Source: Dryas octopetala (Eukaryota > Streptophyta > Magnoliopsida > Rosales > Rosaceae). From it: a DNA stretch of 64,000 nt. Position numbers and translations under genes: made by a program. Numbering within the stretch: position 1 is the first letter of the stretch; every line of letters starts with the position of its first letter. Under the pieces are notes generated by a model. The model saw only the letters and a program-made list of their open reading frames with translations, did not search any database and was not told the DNA's origin. Location: NCBI GenBank assembly GCA_963921425.1, contig OY992837.1, positions 16,403,896-16,467,895 on the forward strand, written 5' to 3'. Below are positions 46,528-58,302 of this stretch, piece after piece.

Positions 46528-47977
46528 ACATAGTTGGGTTCGGTTATGGCAGTAGAATTTTGGATTTGGTTTAGATGCATGTATTAATTTTGTGTTCTTG
46601 CATAGTCTGGTGGTAGCAGTAGGGTTTGGGTTTTGGTTTTGTAAAAGACCTACGTGTATAGGTAAAAGAGACTCTGAATATTTTGTAAAAGATCCTGAAT
46701 ATTGGGCATATGTTTGGTTATGAATTTTAGCTATGAATTTTTCAATTACATAAGCATCATGTTTTGTTAAATTATTGAATTTCACCTATGAATTTTAAGG
46801 GAGTTGACGAAACTTGTCTAATTAGAGTCATTTGTAAAGTTTGAGGGGCAAGTGGGAAGAATTAACTTTAAAGGGGGCAAAGTGAGAATAAAAGTTAGTT
46901 TTAGGGGGTATTTTCGCAAATAAGCCTTTATTTTATTAAAGTTTGCATTCACTCTTTTTTCTATTCGGATTCTTAAAGCCGAATAGTGGCATGCATGCCC
47001 ACGTAAGGTCGGAAACCTCGCCTCACACACAGTGAAGCGTGTTTTGACTAGACGCTCGGCCCTCCACGTGGCCGAGTATTTTTGTGTCGAAACACTTCTT
47101 TGTTCTACTTTTTCTCTATACATTCTTCTTTTGCCTACAATGTAGTAACATGATTGAAATCATTCATTTTCAAGATTACCCTTTAAAGATCATTTTTGTC
47201 AAAAATTAACTAAATCAAAATCGTTTAGTTATTTAACTATTATTACATAAATAGACAGTTTCTTATTAGTTAAATACACCGTTTATTTATTTAATAATAA
47301 GTAAATAACTCAACAATTTTTGAGTTTTTTTTTTGTCTGAACAATGTTTGAGGCTTTGAGCTTTGATATCATGACGTGATTCAACTGTTTTTTTTTTTTT
47401 TTCTTTAAAATAACTTTTTGAAGTAGCACAAGCTTGAAATTCAAGTCCTTATGTCCTTGTACACCCCTCTCAACACGTACCCTGTAAGCACAATTACTTT
47501 CTGACGCATGTAAGAGTAGATTTTTTTCTTGGCCAAAAAAAGAGTAAAATTTTGATCTGATGCATTTTGTAGGCAACCTGATGGGATATTGCTAAAGATC
47601 ATGACATATGCAATTGGAAGGTAAGTCGAACTTTTCCTTAATTCTAATATATGGCTTAGTAAGTCAAACCTGGCTCATTGTTTCGTGCAAAGTTATGGCT
47701 TTTATTTTTATTTTTTTTTTGTCAGATATGGCTTTGCTTATTTAGATTGAAAGAGGTTTCATACTATACTAGCTAGAAGCCTAGAATATGATAAGATGAA
47801 TTTGGTGAATTTTTCCCTACATATATTCACTAATTTTTAAATAATAGTATCTGACATATATGTTTTCTCTGTTATTGTTTTAAAAATCTATTTTCACATA
47901 GTTTTTCTTTGCACAAATTCACATTCGGAATTAAAAAATCAATTCCTCATTTGCCTTTTTTGGCGTATACCAACTTT

Positions 47978-48156
47978 TTTTGGTAACAGAGGGTGTTCTG
48001 GGTCAGATTTCGCGGACCAGACTAATTTTTTGAGCTGGTCAAAGACAGGCAATCTACGCCGGGCCTTGGAGATTCACAAGAGATTTTACTTCCCTTGTTG
48101 CCTGGCTTCAAAGGTCGAACTGAGACTTGAATTCGGGTGTCTGGGTTTACAGTTAC
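47978..48156 (-). mobile_element. 5'-truncated SINE
   Basis: An insert of 179 bp in unit 2, absent from unit 1 (25456-25470 reads straight through). A 9-bp duplication ACCAACTTT (47969-47977, 48157-48165) flanks it. The minus strand contains GAATTCAAGTCTCAG, like the box B region of tRNA-derived plant SINEs. It ends in CCAAAAA, an A-tail. The opening TTTTGGTAACAGAGGGTGTT on + resembles the 3' end of the Au-like SINE group. Family assignment is from memory of motif form. Confidence 0.6.
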
Positions 48157-48652
48157 ACCAACTTTGATAATTGATATCATGGACTATTACAAAGTTTTCA
48201 ACATATATGTTACACTAACACATTTGTATTGGAAGACGAATTTTCTATATATGGCTGATTCTCTAACACATCTTAACCATCAATCTAAGTGTTTCATAAT
48301 TAAGCAAACATGATATTAATTAGTATTTTCTCAAAATAAAAACTATATCAATTAATATACGATGTATAAGTTTTTGTTTGATAAGGTATCCATGTAAAAT
48401 TTGAAAGACATTTGGAGCATTCAATCTAAAACTAACCGACAAATAAGTGAAGAGGTTCAATTAAATTACCATATAATGCTATAATTTTTCTACATGTAAC
48501 AACACGAACATAATCAAATACCCATTTTTACTACTAGAAGCCCAACCTAATGCTGCCTCTAGAGTACAGCTACTCGGTTGTAGTTTATTTGGATACATGA
48601 TTTGCTACCCACCTATAGTGGGTGGGGTACTTGGTTTTAGTTTATAATATTG

Positions 48653-48655
<3 letters not shown>

Positions 48656-48718
<63 letters not shown>
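48656..48718. repeat. GA microsatellite downstream of peroxidase B
   Basis: About 31 GA units. The matching tract in unit 1 is at 32049-32090 (shorter), and a short one lies in unit 3 near 58560. The length differs between copies, as expected for slippage. Confidence 0.9.
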
Positions 48719-48720
<2 letters not shown>

Positions 48721-48924
48721 ATTGTAGGCTCACGTTCTATTACAAAATCACATTTGACATTTGCAACACAACACATCATACATGATTGCCACCTACAGTC
48801 TACTGAGTCATAACAACTATGCATAATTATCACGACTTGCCAAAGGCATAGATTATTACCGGCCAAAATATCATCACTACAAGGTATGAAATATAATTAC
48901 TAGAATTAATTAATTCGTAGTCTC

Positions 48925-50151
48925 TTACTTGGGATTAAAAACTCTACAATCTTTCCTAATTTGTCCAGCTTTCCCAACAAGAACGTTGAGACTCCCCATC
49001 TTTAACATAGCACTCGTAAAACTTTGACTAAACCTATCACCATTTGATGCAAACCCAGAAACAATCCCGGCCGTAGAGTTATCCAAACCAAGCTCCTGGT
49101 CAATCTGTAACACACCTCTCTTTAACTGAACCTGGTTGTAGAACTGGTTATCAAAAACAAAAGATGTGTTTTGGTCCAAAAACGTTTTTGGGTCACTAGG
49201 CGTAGAAGCCCCACAGAGCTTGCTCAACTTGGCAACCAAAGTGGGGTCCATGGAAGGGTCAGCAGCCCCTGATCCTTGAAAGTTGGAAAGCCTGTCGTTG
49301 AAGAAACTACAGTGTACGACACCAACTGTGTGTGCTCCCAGAAGAGTCACCATGTCGTTTAGAGTCATGCCTTTGGCGGTGAAAGATTGTAGAGCTTGAG
49401 ACACAGAAAAAGATGGGCCAGGCAAGGAAACTTCGTTTGGATTAGATACAAGCCCGTCGCGGCGGCCGGTCGGAGCAGTATAGTTTGGGCCTCCGGCAAG
49501 AACCACGGCGTCTCGGGTTGCAAGGGTTATGATGTCTGCGCAAGACACAGTGGAAGGGCATGCAGCCTCCAGGGCTTTCTTGGCCTCATCAATAAGCTCA
49601 AATCCTCTTACTGTCAAGTTTGGTCCTGCAGTTTTCTCAGAGGGTTTCTTCTTCGTGGAATCTATGAGTATGGACGCATCACAACCCTACAATTAATGTA
49701 CAAAATGAAGTGCATTGATAAGAAAATGTATTTTTGTCCGACAATCTAATATATTATGTTTTCATATCTAATTACATCAATTATTAATTATTTTATAACA
49801 TGACACTTAATTAAAAGTATGATAATATAACATGTTGGCAAAATAAATGACAAATATATATACGATGCATTAGAAATGAAGGTTATATATGCCTTAATTT
49901 GAATATACATATATGATATATGTATAAGAATATATTTTCGATCTTACTCTGACAAAGCAGTCATGGAAATGCATGCGAAGCAAACCCCCAGTTATGGTAG
50001 CATCAGTGGAGAATCCTTTTTGCACGACTTGTCGTATAATGGATTCAGCTCGTGGGCAGCTAGCATCGTAGAAACCAACCCGTAGGTCAGCCACCACAAC
50101 CGGAACAAGAACAACAAAGAAAATGGCTATGAATGAGCTCTTTATCTTCAT
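48925..50151 (-). CDS. Class III peroxidase B (PER57/PER44-like)
   Basis: Secreted peroxidase of 321 aa. Exon 1 is 50151-49948 (68 codons) and exon 2 is 49686-48925, with a 261-bp phase-0 intron. Signal peptide MKIKSSFIAIFFVVLVPVVV; the mature chain starts near DLRVGFYDASCP. Distal Arg and His are intact in RMHFHDCFVRGCDASI, the proximal His is in LLGAHTVG, and all eight conserved cysteines are present. Exon 2 is about 98% identical in protein to gene A; exon 1 differs more in the signal peptide and first 15 mature residues. The start is the only ATG at the right place, right after a long CT tract on the plus strand. No sign of damage. Confidence 0.94.
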
Positions 50152-50152
50152 C

Positions 50153-50189
<37 letters not shown>

Positions 50190-50300
50190 GATCTCTTTCT
50201 CTGCTAAAGCAGTGGAATTTAAGGACAGTTGAAGGTGATGTTGATGTGTTTTGGCAATGGATAAGAGGATCGGAGCTTGATATATATATATAGTGATTGA
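50152..50300 (-). promoter_or_regulatory. Promoter and leader of peroxidase B
   Basis: A CT microsatellite (50153-50188) lies directly before the start codon. A TATATATATAT box lies at 50280-50291. The leader shares CCACTGCTTTAG with the other copies but the rest differs from A and D, so expression may differ. Confidence 0.55.
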
Positions 50301-51574
50301 GGGAGAGAGATGACAAAGCAAGCATTAGCTGGAGATCGACTGGAAACTGTATGGGTCGAAGCCCATTGTCAACGGCAGCTGGAAAGATATGGAACAAGGT
50401 TTTTGAATTTTATTTTGGATTATTCTACCTTTTTTCCGCCTAAGTTGAATCCTGCATGTTTCCTACGTTTAAAGTAAATCGATCTCCTGGCCAAAAAAAA
50501 AAAAAGTAAATCGATCTGCTGATGAGTCTGTTCATCATTTTTCCGCACAAGGACAAATGGACAAATATGGCTGCATGATGAAGCTGATTATAATATTAGA
50601 TATATGCTATCTACCTTCACGTTCATCCCTTCTATCTTTTTCATATCACAATTGTTCAATTTTTAGATTATCATTAAAGATCATTTTTATAAAAAATTAA
50701 CTAATAAAAAATCATGTTGTTATGTAATTATTATCATACAAAAATTATTTGGTTATGTATATCAAGTTAACACCCTTCTTCAAATGCACTCTCAACTTAA
50801 ATCTCAACTTAAATGTGAAGAGCAAACAAACAAATATAATTGTGGGATTCATGATTCAAACCCAAAATCTCTTGCAAAAACAGTTCTGATATCATGTTAG
50901 ATAATTACTGTACACGAAAAATTTAAACTGTTAGAAAATGAGCTAATAATAATTAACAAAGGGTTTAATTATGTAAACGTAAAGCTTGTGTAGTTGTTTA
51001 GTTGACACAATAATGGAGAGGTTTCAAGTCCAAATATCCTCTCCCAAAAAAAAAAAAAAAATAAAACTACCCCCGATAAAGCCAATAGACAAACGCCCAA
51101 AGTTAAGCACTAAACGACATTCATACGAAAAAATAGAAGCTGGCATCCAAGTTGGTGTTAAAACAACAATGTGACTATATTGGAATCCTATATCTCACAT
51201 GTTTGTATTGTTGTATATTCCAGGTAAGTTCCATATGACGACAGTCGTATAAGCTAGCTATAGATGATAATGGATGACTAGGATGCTGACCATTATAAAT
51301 TATAAAATTGGTAAAGTTTGTTGCAAAGAATGCTTGCCGAATTTGGTTCATTATTATTTCTTGTTGACAATGTGAGCTATAGACGTGAGTCGCATGAGCA
51401 TGCTAATTTTGTAAAGGTAATCTTCAATCATCAAGACAGTGCTCCAAGTGCATGCATCATCATTTATTATACAACACAATTAATTAATTGATTAATTACA
51501 CTAAGATTCATCCAATTATGGCATTGCTTTCTCATAAAATTATTTTTAATTGATTGATTAGTTAATTAGTCAAG

Positions 51575-52215
51575 TGTTCGTATGATTAATCATCTGGGCA
51601 TAACGACAAGTCACACAAGGCTTCACATCATGTCGTTTGGGCCTAGACCCAAAAGCTAAGCCCCCGCTAGGCTCCGGCCTCCTAGGCCTTGACCTTCTAG
51701 GCTCCGGCCCCATAGGCTCCGGCCTCCTAAGCTCCGGCCCCATAGGCTCCGGCCTCCTAAGCTCCAGCCTCCTAGGCCCCGACCCGTGTCAACTCACTCG
51801 GATCCTCGAGACCGGTGACACGTGGCGCTCCTACAGTGCAAGTCATCACAAGGGACACGTGTCATCACCGGATTGGTTGGCACTCTTCCAAAGGTACTAT
51901 AAAAGAGGTACCTTCTTATCACAAAAGGAGGACTGAAATCATTATTATACTATTCACTCACTCTGCTCTCAGATCTCTCTGAACACTGACTTGAGCGTCG
52001 GAGGAGCTTTGGCCGGCACCACACCGGTGCCCTTCCCGCTCACTTTTGTGTACCTGTGCAGGGTGCTTTGGATATCATTCTCTCTCATTACTCACCAGTC
52101 GGACCCAGCTACCCGTTCCTGCCCCACTTCGACGTGTCATCCGCTCAGTAGCGGGTCAACGGGCCTACGTGGTTCGACTCGACGTTGACTGCTCTACCAT
52201 TTTTGAGCATCAACA
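51575..52215 (+). mobile_element. Solo LTR, 641 bp, with GC-rich minisatellite
   Basis: It starts TGTTCGTATGATTAATC and ends GAGCATCAACA, flanked by an exact 5-bp duplication TCAAG (51570-51574, 52216-52220). Unit 1 (about 39068-39080) has the empty site. TATAAAAG lies at 51898-51905. It is much richer in G+C than its surroundings. The open frames inside come from the minisatellite and promoter and are not genes. The termini and internal-region context are not enough to name the superfamily. Confidence 0.88.
51660..51785 (+). repeat. Minisatellite of CTCCGGCC units in the solo LTR
   Basis: A 17-bp motif, TAGGCTCCGGCCTCC and TAAGCTCCGGCCCCA in alternation (34-bp higher-order unit), repeats about seven times. 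It lies upstream of the LTR TATA box, so it could be an enhancer array. Confidence 0.85.
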
Positions 52216-53138
52216 TCAAGTAAATTAAATAACTGAAAATAATCATAAATTAATTGCTTTATAATTATATATATCTGTACTTGTATATAGTCCGTGACTG
52301 TGAGCGTGTTTCATCCTCTCTAGTCTCTGCGACTGTGACACATGCAAGAAGTTCCCAACGCAGCCGTCCAACTTTCGGAAAGAAGATAAAGTAGAAAATC
52401 CTTTCACATCTAAACAAATTTTGAGAAAATTATTTTAGAAATCTAAATATATATATGCTTTAGCAGACCGCCTTTTTTGCTTTTTGAGTTGAGTCATCCA
52501 AACACAAGGCACATCCGGTTATGATTTTTTTGAGACCGGGACAAAATTTAAAAAGAGGCCTCTTTTTTTTTTTGGCCATGAAAAAAGAGGCCTCTTTATA
52601 TATGCATACTAGGGGTACGATTTGATCTGTTCGAATTAGTAATGGGGTTTATTATAATTAAAATAAAAATTTTCACATTTTTAATTTTGATATTTTTTTT
52701 ATTTCGGTAAAGCTTTAAATTAATATCGACCTTCAATTTTCGGCAATATTTTGACAATTATGGTGTTTAATTAATATTTTGTTCATTTTCGATAGATCTT
52801 CAATTTATTTCAGTTTATTTATAGTAATACTAATTCTATTCCAATATAAATTACAATTTAATTAAATCTAATGCAAAACCTATAATATATATTTGATGAA
52901 TATCTATTCAAGAAATTTATAAAACACTTTATGAGAACTTTTACACGTATAAAAAATAATTTTGTGACAATACTACTTAAATATATTACGGAACAAACAC
53001 TTTTAATTCAAATATATGTAATTTTCCTATTACAACATATATGTAAAATTTGAATAACTTAAATTGTTAATTGTAACACTCGTACTAATACTATATAGTA
53101 ATATATCATAGTACTAATAATGTATATATAATAATATT

Positions 53139-54590
53139 AGGATGACGATTTTCATACTTCAAATTTGTACATTTGCATTCATTTCCTTGATTTTATATAT
53201 GCCTTGATATATATATATATATATATACTTGACAAATGAAGGAAGAAAAAGTGTAAGTGTACATAATAAGAGTGTGAAATTGGACCCTAATATCATATGC
53301 ATGTTGAATATATATGTATTTGAGTGTATATTAGTACAAATAGTAATATTGTTTTTTTTAAGTACTAATAGTAATATTGGTAGTTTAGTATTAATGAACA
53401 CTGATCATATGATATAGTTACAAGAGCACTAATATGATATATACCCTTATTAAAACCCAACAATTCTACTTAACACACCCAAACCCAACACCATCACCAT
53501 CGGCCATCTCCCAACCCCAACGACATCACCACCGAAAATCAGCCCCTGCACCCACCGCCCCTCATCACCACCAGCCAAAGCCTGCGTGCAGGGGATCCCA
53601 ACTCTCGGCCAAGAGGTAAACAACAGTTAAAACATAAAACAACACTAGTTATGAAATCATGCTGGTGTTGGAATGTTGGAATGAATTTTCATGTTGGTGT
53701 TGTTTAACTGGGGATCCCAACTCCTAGCGCCCCCTATAATTGTGCTTCACATGTTGGAATATATGAAGCACGTTCAGTGGTCACTGTATTCGTATTCATA
53801 TTCATATATGGATCTGTTAATTATTCTCACTGCTACCATAACCTTATTGCACCGTCAAATCACATCGATCTTCGGCCAACCGCCACACCCTTCTCCGTTG
53901 AACCTATTAAAAACGCCCAGCCACAACTATATTCTTCTTGTAATTGGTTTTATCAATCATAACTGGTCTGTCATGATTGACAAGAATGACCGCTTTGTCA
54001 TGCTATATTCAATTGTGTTTGCATGTTAGAATGAATTTTCAATCGTCCTTAACATTAAATTTACATTAGGATAAAATTAAAAATGAACATTTCATTAAAT
54101 TGTTGGGGTTATTAATAAAAAAATTGAGTCTGAATAGCGGCACCCTATGAGACTAATACAACTTAAATGTATAACCATGTGCATGTTTTAATATAATATA
54201 TGAAAGCGGTTTTGTTGCGGATAAAAGATTTTGAGGTTAAATACGAACAAATAAAGCTGGCCGTTAGATGCAATGACTGGCTTTGATTTAAAAATAAAAC
54301 CACAACCCATTTCAAGGAATAACCCGGGTGCAACCCATTTGGTACAGAAGAACCCAACTAAACGTTTGAAGAGAAACCATTGCCCTAGAGATGAACGCCA
54401 TGGTGATTCGATAGAGGAAGAGATGAACCCTGCCATGGTGATTCAATATATAGAGGAAATGAAGAATTCAAGAAATTAAGGAGCTACTTCATGAACAACC
54501 CACTTAATTACTGATTTGGGTTTTTCCATAACTTTCTTGATTCCAAGCAGATTATTCCAGCAGAAAAAATAAAAAATAATAGTTGTAGGC
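53139..54590. other. Intergenic DNA between B and the C pseudogene
   Basis: AT-rich, with a proline- and histidine-rich open frame (53434-53619) that is only low-complexity CCA/CAC sequence. A 68-codon frame at 54273-54479 shows no recognisable domain. I see no gene or clear transposon. Confidence 0.45.
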
Positions 54591-54767
54591 TTCTCGTTCA
54601 AATACATAATCACATTTGACATTTGCAACACCTCATACATGATTGCCGCCTACTATGTGTCATAACAACTATGCATAATTATCTTGCCTAAGGTATATTA
54701 TCACCAAAATATCAATCATCACAACAAATAATGAAATTGAATTCCTAGAATGCTCTTAATTAACTAA

Positions 54768-55810
54768 TTAATTATTATTCTTTGACTTGGAATTAAAAAC
54801 TCTACAGTCTTTCCTAATTTGGCCAGCCTTTCCAACAAGAACGTCCAGACTCTCCAACTTTAACATAGCACTCGCAAAACTCTGACTGAACCTACCACCA
54901 TTTGATGCAAACCCAGAAACAATCCCAGCCATAGATTTATCCAAACCAAGCTCCTGGTCAATCTGCAACACACCTCTCTCTAACTGAACCTAGTTGTAGA
55001 ACTGGTTATAAAAAACAAAAGATGTGTTTTGGTCCAAAAACGTTTTTGGGTCACTAGGCGTAGACGCTCCACAGAGCTTGCTTAACTTGGCAACTAAAGT
55101 GGGGTCCATTGAGGGGTCAGCAGCCCCTGATTCTTGAAAGTTGGAAAGCCCGTCGTTCAAGAAACTACAGTGTACGATGATAGAATTAGAGCATCCAACC
55201 CAAAACTAATTGGCAATGGGTGGAGAGGCCCAAGACTTATAAGCACATATGCTAACCTCTAGTTTTCCAATGTGGGACATTGCTCCACACGTGTGGCGAG
55301 ATTTTAAGCCTTACACGTGAACAAATTGTATTGGGTGACGTGGGAGCACGTGTGGCCGTTGGGCCTTACACGCAGATAACCAAGCTCTGATACTATGATA
55401 GAATTAGAGCATCCAACCAAAAACCAATTGGCAATGAGTGGAGAGATCTAAGACTTATAAGCACATATGCTAAGCTATAGATTTCCGAAGTGAGACATTG
55501 CTCAACATTGCTCCACATTACTCTTAACATACGACACCAACTATGTGTGCTCCCAGAAGAGTCACCATTTCGTTTAGGGATCAGATACAAGGCCATTACG
55601 GCGGCCTGTCGGAGCAGCGTAGTTTCGGCCTCCGCCAAGAACGACTGCGTCTCGAGTTGCAAGGTTTATGATGTCTGTGCAAGACACAGTGGAAAGGCAT
55701 GCAGCCTCTAGGGCTTTCTTGGCCTCATCAAGAAGCTCAAATCCTCTTACTATCAAGTTTGGTTCTGCGGTTTTCTCCGAGGAGTCTATAAGTATGGAGG
55801 CATCACAACC
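54768..55810 (-). pseudogene. Class III peroxidase C, pseudogene
   Basis: This is the remnant of exon 2 of a gene related to D, broken in at least four ways. A CAG-to-TAG stop lies in the FYNQVQ motif (codon 54990-54992). A 352-bp TRIM sits in the GAHTVG-to-FF region (55178-55529). A deletion removes the codons between GLVSDP and the MTLNDMV region (near 55575). A shorter deletion lies near STNKKPSEK (about 55775-55790). The 5' start GGTTGTGATGCC at 55810 is the usual exon 2 start, but no exon 1 is found upstream. The C-terminus also reads VFNSKSKNNN instead of VFNPK. Transcription into a useful product is unlikely. Confidence 0.92.
55178..55529 (-). mobile_element. TRIM inserted in peroxidase C
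   Basis: Two LTR-like repeats (55178-55323 and 55396-55529) flank a short internal part. On the minus strand the 5' LTR is the 55396-55529 copy, followed at once by AGTATCAGAGC, one base from the Met-tRNA primer-binding site. The borders are TG and CA, and an exact 5-bp duplication TACGA (55173-55177, 55530-55534) flanks it. LTR landmarks: TAGAATTAGAGCATCCAACC and CCAATGTGGGACATTGCTCC. It has no coding region. Confidence 0.9.
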
Positions 55811-56224
55811 CTACAATATACAAAGTGAGGTGCATCAGTTAAAATATTCAATGTTTTGTTCATTTGGCAATTGGCTAAATGATGGGTCAATATTTCAGTT
55901 ATTTCAGCTATAGCTAGCATTCGATCCAAGTTGGCATCCTTGTTTTACTAATTTCAATTGTTTTGATTTTAGTAATGTATTTTACAATTGTTGTAATTTA
56001 AAGACACATTAGTATCTTTTCATTTGAAAGAAAAAAGAAAAAAAAAAAACACATCTTCTCCTTGCATCGTTCTTTCAATGTCAAAACCCTTAATTAAGTT
56101 GTTATCTTCCCCTTTGCTAAATATGACGGAGCGCTGGGTTTTTGGGACCTTTATCTATTTAATCAAGCCTGGCAAAACAACCTAGGTTGGAGAATTGTGG
56201 AGTTTCTTGATTCTCTTATTTCTC
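55811..56224. other. Relic intron of peroxidase C and unannotated DNA
   Basis: 55815-55915 matches the start of the D intron (TGTTTTGTTCATTT, ATGATGGGTC). The segment 55944-56010 resembles half of the MITE at 60225-60600. The rest shows nothing. Confidence 0.5.
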
Positions 56225-56890
56225 TGTTGGCATGAGTCAACATATAATTGATTGTGTAATTAGTAGTAGAGGAATTCATGGGATTTGGGATTTTTAATGA
56301 ATGGGTGGCTGTTGGAGAGTGTTCACCTTGTATTCTTATCATATTTGTATATCCTGTAAAAGCTATATATATATACCTCCTTCTGGAGATGAATAAGATA
56401 TCTGAAAATTTTCTCAAACATTTTAGCATGGTATCAGAGCTGCCTCAGAATACCTCTCCATATCCATAAGAATCAGAGTTTGTTCTCTTTCGTTTGAGTT
56501 GTTTTTTCGATCGCTTATACATTTGGTTAACAATTTTTCCATAAAATTGTGGGTGAAATCCTACTGCTTTCGACATCCTACTTCATTTCGTTACAGTACC
56601 AAGACATGAAACTTCTTTCTAATTTATTGTAAACTTAGTATTATCAATTAATCCACTGGTTGCATCGTCTTCATTCTCGGATTTGTATCGACGAATTACC
56701 TCATACTTTCTTTATCCTCTTCCAAACAATTGTTTTCTAAATATCTAGAGTTCTAGAGCTCCGATCGACGATTTGTTTTTGCTTACACGATCATAGCGAC
56801 AAGCTTTTTGATTCTAGCAGTGTGAAGGCCTGGTTTTTTTGAAGTTTCTATCGGATTTGAATCTCTAGTTTCCTAGCAAGTACAAGTGGG
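56225..56890 (+). mobile_element. Copia-like 5' LTR, primer-binding site and leader, truncated
   Basis: A short LTR (about 56225-56428) runs from TGTTGGCATGAGTCAACA to TTTTAGCA, with a TATATATATACC box and AGATGAATAAGAT near its end. It is followed at once by TGGTATCAGAGC (56429-56440), the exact Met-tRNA primer-binding site. The following 450 or so bases look like an untranslated leader. No gag or pol follows, so the element is truncated. Confidence 0.65.
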
Positions 56891-56949
56891 ACCAAGTAAG
56901 AAAAAATGGATCAGGCAAGAGACACACTCTGGTAAATAGGTAGGGGAAA

Positions 56950-57598
56950 GTATCACATCCCAGTTAGTAGATTTCTTACCTATTTTCGTTATATATATAA
57001 ATATTTTTTTACAAAAAATATGCATTTTTTTGTATGGCATATTTGTGTGGTTTTTTGTTCTATGTGCTATCTTGTACGAATTCAGAGTCTAGGGTCACGT
57101 GGTATTGATCTTGAGTTTCGATCACCTAAACCTCATGAGGCGGTAATACGGACGGGTTAGTCGAATGTCCTTCTAGGGAGGCTAACCTAGGCTGTATTAC
57201 CAGAAATGTTTACTCTCGCTACTGTATCAAGGTGTTTATTTTGTTGATACTGGTAGTTGGCCTATATGTGTTTGGTTGGCAGGTATGTTTCTAAACTTTG
57301 TCACGTGATAAGATTTTTCACTGAGAAAGCTGTGTGAGCATGCAAAGGTTTTTACTCACTAGCATTGATTACATTATTTGGCATTATTCCTGTTGTTTCC
57401 TCGATTTCTGGTTGTGCATTGTTTTCAACTGTTTTCCTTCAAAATCTATAAATATTTTGGGCCATTATTTTCAAACCTAACTTGGATTTCCTCATAGGGG
57501 AAGCGATGAACGTATGTGACTCTTATCCTCTACTGTACTCATGTGAGTGCAAATAATCCAGTTGTTAATGATTTGGACTGAGGTCGTGGGCGTGACAT
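56950..57598 (+). mobile_element. Relic of a long Gypsy-type LTR
   Basis: It starts near TATCACATCCCAGTTAG and ends GGTCGTGGGCGTGACA. That is the pattern of long LTRs of Tekay/Del type (compare TGTAACACCC to TTGTGACA at 39884-42480), though the sequence is different. No target duplication is clear. The segment 57599-58079 after it may be further debris of the same kind (it contains GCTGCTGTGACATTGCC and GGCGTCACA). Confidence 0.45.
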
Positions 57599-58079
57599 CT
57601 GCAACTTGTCAACTCCAGCTTTCCTACTTGGTTTAGATTCTTTCTTTGGATTTGTAGTGGTGTTTCTTCTTCATCCTCATAGGGGACATCCCTCATCAGC
57701 TAGCTACCCAAGAGTCTAGTTTGTTGCATCATTTTATTGATTATTGAATCACTCTGGCATGAGTTGGAATATTCTGGCATCTTTGTTTATCTACTGATTT
57801 TATACTGTTTATATAGTTTTAGGGTTTAATGTATTCGAAACAAAAAACCCTCTCGGGTTGGCACTTTTTAGTTAAATATATTATGAGGTATTTCCAGTAA
57901 TTTATTTCGTTGCATTAATTTACTACTATGATTCAACCCGGTACAACTCAAAAGGCTTAACTCGTTTTAAGGAACTTGGGAATATAATGCCTAAGGTAAA
58001 GGGTATTATAGTCTCGATAAAAAATTTTTGAACGGGTGCTGCTGTGACATTGCCAGTCTCGAGGCGTCACATTGTCTGC

Positions 58080-58302
58080 ATAAATGGACGGTTTCATCGA
58101 AAATATTTGGTTCGTCCATTTATTTGATTAAAGTTAGATAGACAAATGATTTTCGATTTGATTAATTTTTTGCAAAGATGATTTATCAATAGAGATGTAA
58201 AAAATGAACGGTTCGGATCGACACAAAACGACTCGTGTGGGCTCCAATAGGGTATACCTCAACATAAATAAATTGAGGTATACCTCAATAGAAGGAGCCT
58301 GT
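58080..58302. mobile_element. Right half of a foldback MITE with conserved core
   Basis: It is nearly the same as 35706-35921: AATGGACGGTTTCATCG-like start, GCAAAGATGATTTATCAATAG, CGACACAAAACGACTCGTG and the end AGAAGGAGCCTG. The left half is missing. It abuts a TA microsatellite and the downstream flank of gene D. Confidence 0.7.

Larger units (their letters stand above)
45114..46926. mobile_element. Second MULE, non-autonomous, carrying a GRF gene
   Basis: The flanking 9-mer TTTATTTTA (45105-45113, 46927-46935) is a target duplication. The uninterrupted site is seen in the LTR at 24412-24424. The TIRs are about 125 bp (TGCTTATTCGTAAAAATACC; right, reverse-complemented, GGCTTATTTGCGAAAATACC). 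They do not match those of the MULE at 26231. Just inside the left TIR an 88-bp stretch is duplicated in tandem (GAACTTTACAAATGACT at 45198 and 45281). The only gene-like content is the GRF-finger gene at 45595-46527. No transposase. Confidence 0.85.
44068..47094 (+). mobile_element. 3' LTR of the same element, split by a MULE
   Basis: It starts TGTTAGCCGTGACTTATG and ends GTGTCGAAACA at 47094. Apart from the MULE at 45114-46926 it matches the solo LTR at 23382-24579 along its length. The DNA that follows (47095 onward) equals the DNA after the solo LTR. Confidence 0.83.
47095..53138. repeat. Segmental duplication unit 2
   Basis: It matches unit 1 (24580-26230, 31906-34602 and 37811-39725) in order and orientation, with peroxidase B in place of A. 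It lacks the MULE, Harbinger, hAT and MITE insertions of unit 1. It has its own insertions: a SINE (47978-48156) and a solo LTR (51575-52215). The alignment to unit 1 ends at about 53138. Confidence 0.85.

Noticed and set aside
53434-53619. Proline/histidine-rich open frame, as if a small secreted peptide
   Set aside because: The composition comes from CCA and CAC runs; no signal peptide or conserved motif.
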